The notes under the pieces were generated by a model. That model saw only the letters and a list, made by a program, of their open reading frames with translations, was not told the origin of the DNA and ran no database searches. Source: Tricholoma matsutake (taxonomy: Eukaryota > Basidiomycota > Agaricomycetes > Agaricales > Tricholomataceae). From it: a DNA stretch of 64,000 nucleotides. The stretch is from NCBI GenBank assembly GCA_026075535.2, contig AP026544.2:6386001-6450000 (forward strand), in the 5' to 3' direction. Shown here in pieces: positions 57,705 to 64,000 of the stretch. Position numbers and translations under genes: made by a program. Numbering within the stretch: position 1 is the first letter of the stretch; each line of letters starts with the position of its first letter.

Positions 57705-60046
57705 TTATGTCAATTCGGAGAACACAGTGGGCGGTTCAGACTGCTCTAAGGACGCCGCGTCGAGGAAGGAGATAAGAGCATACCTGAAAACCCATGTTAA
57801 CAGAGACTCCATAATCAAATCATGTAACACTTGCCTCCCATCCACTCTCCACTTTTCACCACTGTTGTCGAGTTGCTCAGCTAGTTCTTTCTTAATCCCT
57901 ACAACAACGTCCGCTTTGTTCGTCCTCAGACTTAACAAAGGGAAAGATCCTGCCAGCGGCCCTGGAAGAAAAGATATCCAGCGCCAAGGATATCAGATGG
58001 GTGTAATCCCTCACCAATAGCCGAAGCAAACGTAGTCCAGGCAGGCCAGCGAACATCACTGGTCAGTCTAACGGCGCACTGAGTTGTCGTAATCGAAAAA
58101 TTCAAGAATACTCACTTGCGATAGCTTGCAAAAAGCGTCCGTGGTCAGCATTTGGCTGTCAACAAACCAAACTTACTTGAGGTCTCCCTGCACCACTTTG
58201 TCAGTTCAATTGAACCAAGATCACTATTTTCTCCTACCTTGAATATGACCAAGTCACTGTCTAACAAAGATCGGAACAACTCATGTGCGCGATCTTTCAT
58301 TTGCCAATATGGCCATGGAGTTGTCCAAAACTCCGCCCGAATAGTCTTGCCACATCGGTCTCCCCCAAGCGGAGTGTCCATCGGAACCGAGAGACTAAAA
58401 ACACCTTGATCGATGTAGGTTTGCCAACGTGTCACCATGCTTTTCAAGTGTTCGTGTCCAGCAGATAAATTGCCGTCAGAAGTACCGGTAGCACTGAAGA
58501 AAGATTGGTCCAAAAGTGAAGTAATAGCCAATCTGAAGTCAGCGGGAGTGACATCAGAGACAAACCATGGAATTAGTTTGGGGCTGGACAGAGGCAACCG
58601 TCAATTCACATAACACAAGAAGCAGAGCAATACAACTCACTGAAAGCATATTTTCGACACATATGGCGTATATGTCACCAAGAAATCCGCAAAGACAAGA
58701 TCAGTAAACAGCTTACACAAAAACGTAAGGGCACGGTAGACCAACAGTTGTTGGGGAAATTACCTCGAATCCAGCTGCATACGCAATAGTCCCATAAGCG
58801 CTAGACATTATGATAAAGTAAGATTCCGAGGCTTACCATTATCAAGAACGAAGTCTACTCTCCCTCCCTTAACTGACTTGAGATGTTGCCACACTCTTTC
58901 CTGATCATCTTTCAGAATGAATTTTTGTCGTTCCGCTTGCGCCTCTTTACCAACAGACTGCAATCGCTGAATATCGATCGACGAGAGGTGCGTTAGGAGC
59001 GACAAATCCTGGGAGATTTCCACAGAAATTATAACGCCCGACAATTAATGAATCACGAAGAACGCACAGTAGCATTCCCCCTGTTAATAATTGCCGACTT
59101 GAACCTCGATCAGCGTAAGGTACTAGTGACTGACTAACCACAAACACATTTGGATCATCTCCTGAAACAACACTGCAAGCTTGTCACTATCCAAAGCACC
59201 TCTCTCGATCTCCAACTCATGCATAGTAGTAGCCATTTCTGCAACAACATTAAAAAACCTGAGCAATTATGAGATAACATTGATTGGCTCACGAAGGATT
59301 GAGGTCTCTGATTGTTGGAAAGTCTTTACTTTCTGTGATAAGAAAGGATCCCAATTATTCCAATGAACAGTTCGGGCAAATAATGAACGAAGAAAACGAT
59401 AGCTGTCACCTGTGAGAACATGCCTCGTCTTTGATTAATATTGATCATACTCACAGATAACACCTTTGAATCATACGTCAATATTCGATCAACATGATCA
59501 GAACTTACACGTACTCTGCAAACAGCCATGGCGCAGTAAACCAGGTGTTCTTCGTACTCTCCGTCAGACGCTCCAGTTCGGAATTGTATATTTCAACATG
59601 TGGGTCGCCATCCGCAGGAATGGGTCTGTGATCCATTGTCTAATTCTGTAAGGATTGAAAAGGGTCAAGAATACAACTGACTCCAGCGGATGATCGCGGG
59701 CCATCTGGTATTTCAACTTGCTGATCTGCTCGATGATGCCCTTCCCTTCAGCAATCTTGGCGTCCACATCCTCCTTTGCATTGGGCTGCTGGGACTGCAG
59801 AGAGTATACATGACATGCATTGTGAAGTTGATCGATCACGCCTGTGATAATGACTGGCCATCGCTTGATTACGGTTTCATATCTATTTGAAATTTTGAAT
59901 GAGGGGATGTTAGGCATTCTGTACAGCGGACCTCACGAAAATCTGGCAGGAAGAAGGATGTAAGTAAGGAGCTTCCTATTAGTTTCGAAAACCAACCCTG
60001 CTTTGTCCGTAGGATCATATGGAGGATACGGAAGTTCGAAAGCCAT
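57705..60046 (-). CDS. DUF89/ARMT1-type metal-dependent phosphatase
   Basis: Starts MAFELPYPPYDPTDKAG (60046). After an intron comes YETVIKRWPVIITGVIDQLH and GIIEQISKLKYQMARDHPLE. Further exons lead to VSDVTPADFRLAITSLLDQS, KTIRAEFWTTPWPYWQMKDR (about 58300), DSDLVIFKVG, then SLRTNKADVVVGIKKELAEQ (about 57930). The last exon, RYALISFLDAASLEQS, ends with TAA at 57705. The family (DUF89; human ARMT1, yeast YMR027W-like) consists of metal-dependent phosphatases acting on sugar-phosphate-like damage products. The Asp of VSDVTPADF and the RTNKAD box are conserved family positions. The last intron (57784-57834) has a GC donor. At least eight introns are present; middle exon limits are not all resolved. 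Confidence 0.82.
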
Positions 60047-60126
60047 GCAAGATAAAGACGACCAGTACTGGCCTCACGTGATATAACACACGCAGTCACT
60101 TGACTCACGCGCTCTTGTACAAAGAC

Positions 60127-61680
60127 ATGGATGTATCGTCTCCTGATGTGCAGCCCTCTTCTGCTTCGACCACAGCGCTACATTCAACAGCTTTAAACCA
60201 TGATGAAATGGACTGTAGTGACTTTCCGACGCCAACAAACATCATTCCGGTCCTCCTGCGGATCTCAGCAGCATTCTACGGGACATTGCCTATACCAGAA
60301 ACATCTTTTGTGATGGCTTGCAAAAAGATCCAGGTTTTGCTCTACTTCTCTTTCGGACAAGATACCACGCCTTTGCAACAGTTAAAGGTTTGTTCTCATC
60401 GCTTTCTTCTCATGTCCTTGAATAACTTCTCTTATGCAGCTCGTAGACGTAATCGAGGTAACGGAATGTCGGGATTAGAAGGAGTATGAATATTTTTAAT
60501 CCGTGTCGAATGCCTTGTTTACAGAACGCCGTTATTGCTTTCATACTTCGCGTTTTTCCCTCCATAACGGTCGGAAAACTCCCGGAGCCCGCTTTTCTAC
60601 CCTGCCTGTCGGTTCCAGTTACTCTCATATCTCTCCTTGGAGCGGTGGACATGCATATTCGTAAGTATGCGGATTTCACCTTACAGCGTTCGTTCGTCTG
60701 CTTTTTTCGTCCAACCGTTTCTGATCAATTTGTTAGTGCGCATGGCGGCTATTTATCAGCTTCTTCGCGATAACGAAGAAGTCACGATGTTGTTAACCAT
60801 TCTTCCTGCAGAGCCGCAATCATTGTCCCTTCAAATAGACCAGTCATTCTCAGGCTTGTGGATGGTCCATGACACACTTCATAACCCTACCCTGACACAG
60901 TATACGAATCCTCAGCAGCCGGACTCTCCCAAACCTTCTTCATTGGCTCTGGACAAACCTGATGTCGATGATACCCCTACCCGTTCTGCTTGGTCTACCG
61001 TATGTTCCTCTCTTCAAGACCTCCCAAATTTTCTGCATCCATCCATCTCGGGGGCTACGATGTCACTCCGGGGTCCGTTACCACCGAAATTTTCTAGATC
61101 CTATAGCGCTCCCGACATTCGTGCTGCTCTACCTGCTGATGTTCAAACTTCTCCGTCAGTTCATCGTAACCAGATCAAACTGACAGCCTGGCAAAACACA
61201 ACTAGGACACTACCGCCTTCACTGTTCACTCCCGACTCGAACGATCCATCGCCTGCAATGGAAACCGATACTTCAATCTTCAACTTATTGGGACTTCGAC
61301 AACCAGAAGCGAGCTCAATATCGTCGGACCTACCTCAGCCTCAAACGCAGTCCGCAAGTCCCATGTCTTCTCAGGCCTTCACAATACTCGATGACCCGTT
61401 CTATAACACGTTTCATACTGTGACTGACGCTGTCTCCTCGAAACGCGTTGACTCATCACAAGCTCGCCGTTCACGGATGCCGATACTTGATAACGGGTCT
61501 AATTTAGTCGTAACAGATTTATCTCTTCCATCGCTTCCTAAGCCTCTCGACGATGTTAAGAAGACGCAAGGTCGTTCAAAGAATCAAGTGGCATCAGACA
61601 ACATTCACAGAATTGCTGGCAGAATTCAAAGGAGAGCGATTAGTATGCATTCGATGGACAAGGAGAATCGTGAGGTCTGA
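60127..61680 (+). CDS. Conserved hypothetical protein, four exons
   Basis: Met 60127 (MDVSSPDVQPSSASTTALHS), a helical part with IIPVLLRISAAFYGTLPIPE, then exons joined over introns at about 60390-60438, 60457-60524 and 60661-60735: NAVIAFILRVFPSITVGKLP, LISLLGAVDMHILRMAAIYQ, LLRDNEEVTMLLTILPAEPQ. The second half is a disordered Ser/Pro/Thr-rich tail ending NIHRIAGRIQRRAISMHSMD just before TGA at 61678-61680. No catalytic motif or clear membrane segment is seen. The ordered N-terminal half may be a scaffold or vesicle-related domain, but I do not recognise it. Its start is only about 80 bp from the divergent DUF89 gene. Confidence 0.65.
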
Positions 61681-61887
61681 GGGTAGAGCCCGTCATCCAA
61701 CTTCTGGCTTTGGGTAAGCGTTGCGGGAGCGTTTGGACTCCATTTTTACTGGTACGGTCAGGGTTCTGTGTTGCATGGGCGGCAGGCGCTATATATGTGG
61801 ATTCTAGCACGGTTTGTTCGCTAGCTTTTGAGCTTCAAACTGCTTAGGTGTGAGCGCTTTCTGTACCTATACTGTCAGCATGATACA

Positions 61888-62249
61888 TTACTCGGGAATA
61901 GAGACAAGAACCTGTGAAAACGCATGCATCTTGGCAATTTCTGCCTTGAGGATCTCGTTGACTGATAATTATAGCTGGGCTCTAGCTGCTTCAGCTGCAT
62001 GCAGAAGAGTCTAACTAACCTTGACGATGTCTCGCCAGTATCGACTTCCCCTCGAATGCCTAACGGTTGTAAGTGATTCGATGAGAAGGTGCTCATCTTC
62101 ATTTTGGAACAACCATGGACACGCACTTCACTGACTACGACAATAGAGTAGCTCTCCCCGCATCCGTTTGATTGGTCATTGACTTCCAGGTACGAGACGG
62201 GAAGAGCCTCTTTGATCGCAGTCTCGATATCGGTTATATTCACTGGCAT
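61888..62249 (-). CDS. BolA-like protein
   Basis: Three short exons give a protein of about 75 residues: MPVNITDIETAIKEALPVSY with LEVNDQSNGCGESYSIVVVS, then EAFEGKSILARHRQ, then VNEILKAEIAKMHAFSQVLV and SIPE before TAA 61888-61890. The Cys in SNGCGESY and the final His-containing KMHAFSQ are the BolA positions used with monothiol glutaredoxins to bind a [2Fe-2S] cluster. BolA2/Fra2-type proteins act in cytosolic iron sensing, BolA1/3 in mitochondrial cluster delivery. There is no clear presequence, so the cytosolic type is more likely. It is divergent from the amidohydrolase gene with about 80 bp between starts. Confidence 0.85.
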
Positions 62250-62328
62250 GATGGTTGTGGGGACTTGAGGAAAACAAGATGTCGGAGTTTCCCAGGCCGT
62301 CTCCCTTGGCTTAATACTACCACATAGC

Positions 62329-63841
62329 ATGGCTGGTATTTTGGCGGCTCCCGCATATACTAAGTTATATGAAGCTGCTTTTAACTTTCCTGCCATCGAC
62401 AATCACGCTCACCCGCTTCTTCGGGCTGAACAACGCGAAAGTATCCCATTTGAAGGACTGATATCCGAAGCACAAGGAGATGCACTAGTCAAAGATGCTA
62501 CACATACGCTAGCCTGTTTTCGGGCAAGCCATCAACTCGCTGGGCTTTTTGGAATGAAGGATGCCACTTGGAAGGATATAAAGACTAGGAGATCCCAAAC
62601 TGATTACCTTGATCTTTGCCGAACCTGCGTCGAGCCCACCAGAATTCAGTGCATTTTGATTGACGATGGGCTAGGCGACGGCAGCATCGCAGAAACTCTG
62701 ACTTGGCATGATCAGTTCACTCATGATTCTGCTCGACAAATTGTCAGGATTGAGGTTGTGGCAGAGGTGACAGCTTATAATTATGATCTTCAAGATCGTA
62801 ACTCATGCCCACGGTAGAGAATTCTTGATGGGCTCTTTGAATCTGGCCTTGAAATGGACCTAGACCTAATCAATCCCACAACATTTTTCGAGCATTTCCA
62901 AACACAGCTGACAGAAACGCTCACTGCGAGTGCTAGTGATGCCAATGTAGCGGGCTTCAAATCCGTAGTGTGCTACCGCACAGGATTAGACATCGCTCCC
63001 ATTCTCCAGGACGAGTCTCTGAACAGGCTATTTGGCGCTTTTGCGAATCTCCTCGAACAGTATAAGACAAAAAAGCACATTCGATTGGCAAATAAATACT
63101 TCAATGATCATGCAGTTCGGATTACTCTTGAAGTTGCCGGAAAGTACCATAAACCAGGTAGATACATTACTTAGTTCCAATTCCTCTCCGAATTTACCAA
63201 TTATTTACGCAGTGCAGTTTCATACTGGTCTCGGCGATAACGACATGAGCCTCCTTCATTCTTCACCGGCGCACATGCAGCCGATAATAAAAGTATATCC
63301 TCAAACAACCTTCGTGTTACTGCATTCGTCGTACCCGTACACTCGTGATGCGGGCTATCTGACTGCGGTGTACTCGAATGTTTTCCTCGATTTTGGAGAA
63401 GTAATACGTTAATCTTTTTTATATCATTACTCACCCTTGAGTAGGTGTTTCCTTTTGTCTCTGGTCCAGGTCAGAGATCGATAATAAGACAAGTGCTGGA
63501 GCTTAGCCCCACTAATAAGATCTTGTGGTCTAGTAAGTTGCTATTTTTGACGTTCTTCAACTGCAACTAACTAAATTATTGTAGCGGATGCGCACTGGTG
63601 GCCCGAGTCATACTATCTAGGAACAATTCAGGCGCGGGAAGCTTTGTATGAAGTGGGTGGTGTCAATAACGGACACACTCTTGATACGTTTCTAATTCCT
63701 TTTTAGGTGCTCAGTGAGATAGTACGATCTCAAGAACTGACCGAAGGGGAAGCTGTGGCAATTGTGGAGAATGCCCTATTCCATAACGCAAACAGGATTT
63801 ATGACCTGGGCCTTGTACCACACGGGGGAAGCAATTCTTAG
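62329..63841 (+). CDS. Amidohydrolase of the FluG N-terminal type
   Basis: Starts MAGILAAPAYTKLYEAAFNF followed by IDNHAHPLL, the metal-binding HxH motif of amidohydrolases. Exons continue with SRIQCILIDDGL-like sequence (TRIQCILIDDGLGDGSIAET), GFKSVVCYRTGLDI, then LPIIYAVQFHTGLGDND-type strand (VQFHTGLGDNDMSLLHSSPA), TTFVLLHSSYPYTRDAGYL, NVFLDFGEV, ILWSS/ADAHWWPESYYLGT and VENALFHNANRIYDL, ending at TAG 63839-63841. HTG, LLHSSYPY and the Asp-containing SSDAH-like motif are the expected metal and catalytic positions of this family. Related domains form the N-terminal half of FluG fused to a glutamine-synthetase-like half; here no second half is present. The substrate is unknown. Confidence 0.82.
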
Positions 63842-63987
63842 TATGTAACACTGAGACTGTTTAGTTATGTAGACGTCTCGATACATGAGGGTCACGTGTG
63901 CTGCCACGTCTAGGTGACACGTCACGACGGTTGTTAAATAAATAGCAAACAAGATTTTTTTTTTTAAACTACAACTTATCGTCCATC

Positions 63988-64000
63988 ATGCCTCGTCCTC
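63988..64000 (+). CDS. Possible start of the next gene, cut by the window edge
   Basis: ATGCCTCGTCCTC follows a pyrimidine-rich leader and a CATC context 12 bases before the end. Only four codons are visible, so nothing can be said about the product. Confidence 0.2.

Overview
This window looks like nuclear DNA of a filamentous basidiomycete, most likely an Agaricomycete. The host genes are split by many short (about 45-65 nt) GT-AG introns, they are packed closely on both strands, and the mobile elements (KDZ transposon, RepHel Helitrons, chromodomain Ty3 elements, Ty1/copia) are the usual Agaricomycete set. I cannot name the species from sequence alone.

Left host block (1-11546): the N-terminal half of a tuberin/TSC2-like protein (minus strand, running off the left edge), a small secreted cysteine-rich protein in five exons, an NCS1 Fur-type uracil/allantoin permease, a divergently transcribed TKL-type protein kinase with a C-terminal C1-like zinc domain, and an unrecognised multi-exon gene on the minus strand that stops at the transposon border.

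Central block (11547-54015) reads as one 42.5-kb composite transposon. The outermost element is a KDZ (Kyakuja-Dileera-Zisupton) DNA transposon. It has about 412-bp terminal inverted repeats (TIRs) and a perfect 8-bp target duplication, TGTGCGTC (11539-11546 and 54016-54023). Its own genes lie between about 36.5 and 48.8 kb: a decayed KDZ transposase with a CxC2-type cysteine cluster, and several accessory genes. The left TIR is broken into four pieces by a tandem pair of RepHel Helitrons (11646-30015), a Ty3/chromovirus (30028-35667, TSD TATAA) and a solo LTR (35707-35958, TSD TACAA). Helitron I in turn carries a second Ty3/chromovirus (12922-18968, TSD GCTCC). A Ty1/copia element (48920-53357) sits near the right end. 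The right TIR is uninterrupted and preserves the pre-insertion sequence for the left-TIR insertions.

All of these elements are decaying in the same way. Differences between paired LTRs are almost all CpG to TpG/CpA, and most premature stops are TGA where an Arg CGA codon is expected. Inside the KDZ element there is also an array of six consecutive hairpins that share an AAGCC-type loop but have different, compensating stems (38324-38533), which I cannot assign to any known feature.

Right host block (54024-64000): a broken gene for an MLKL-N-terminal-like helical protein abutting the transposon, then a mitochondrial ACOT9-type acyl-CoA thioesterase, a DUF89/ARMT1-type metal-dependent phosphatase with a GC-AG intron, an unrecognised conserved protein, a BolA-like protein, and a FluG-type amidohydrolase.
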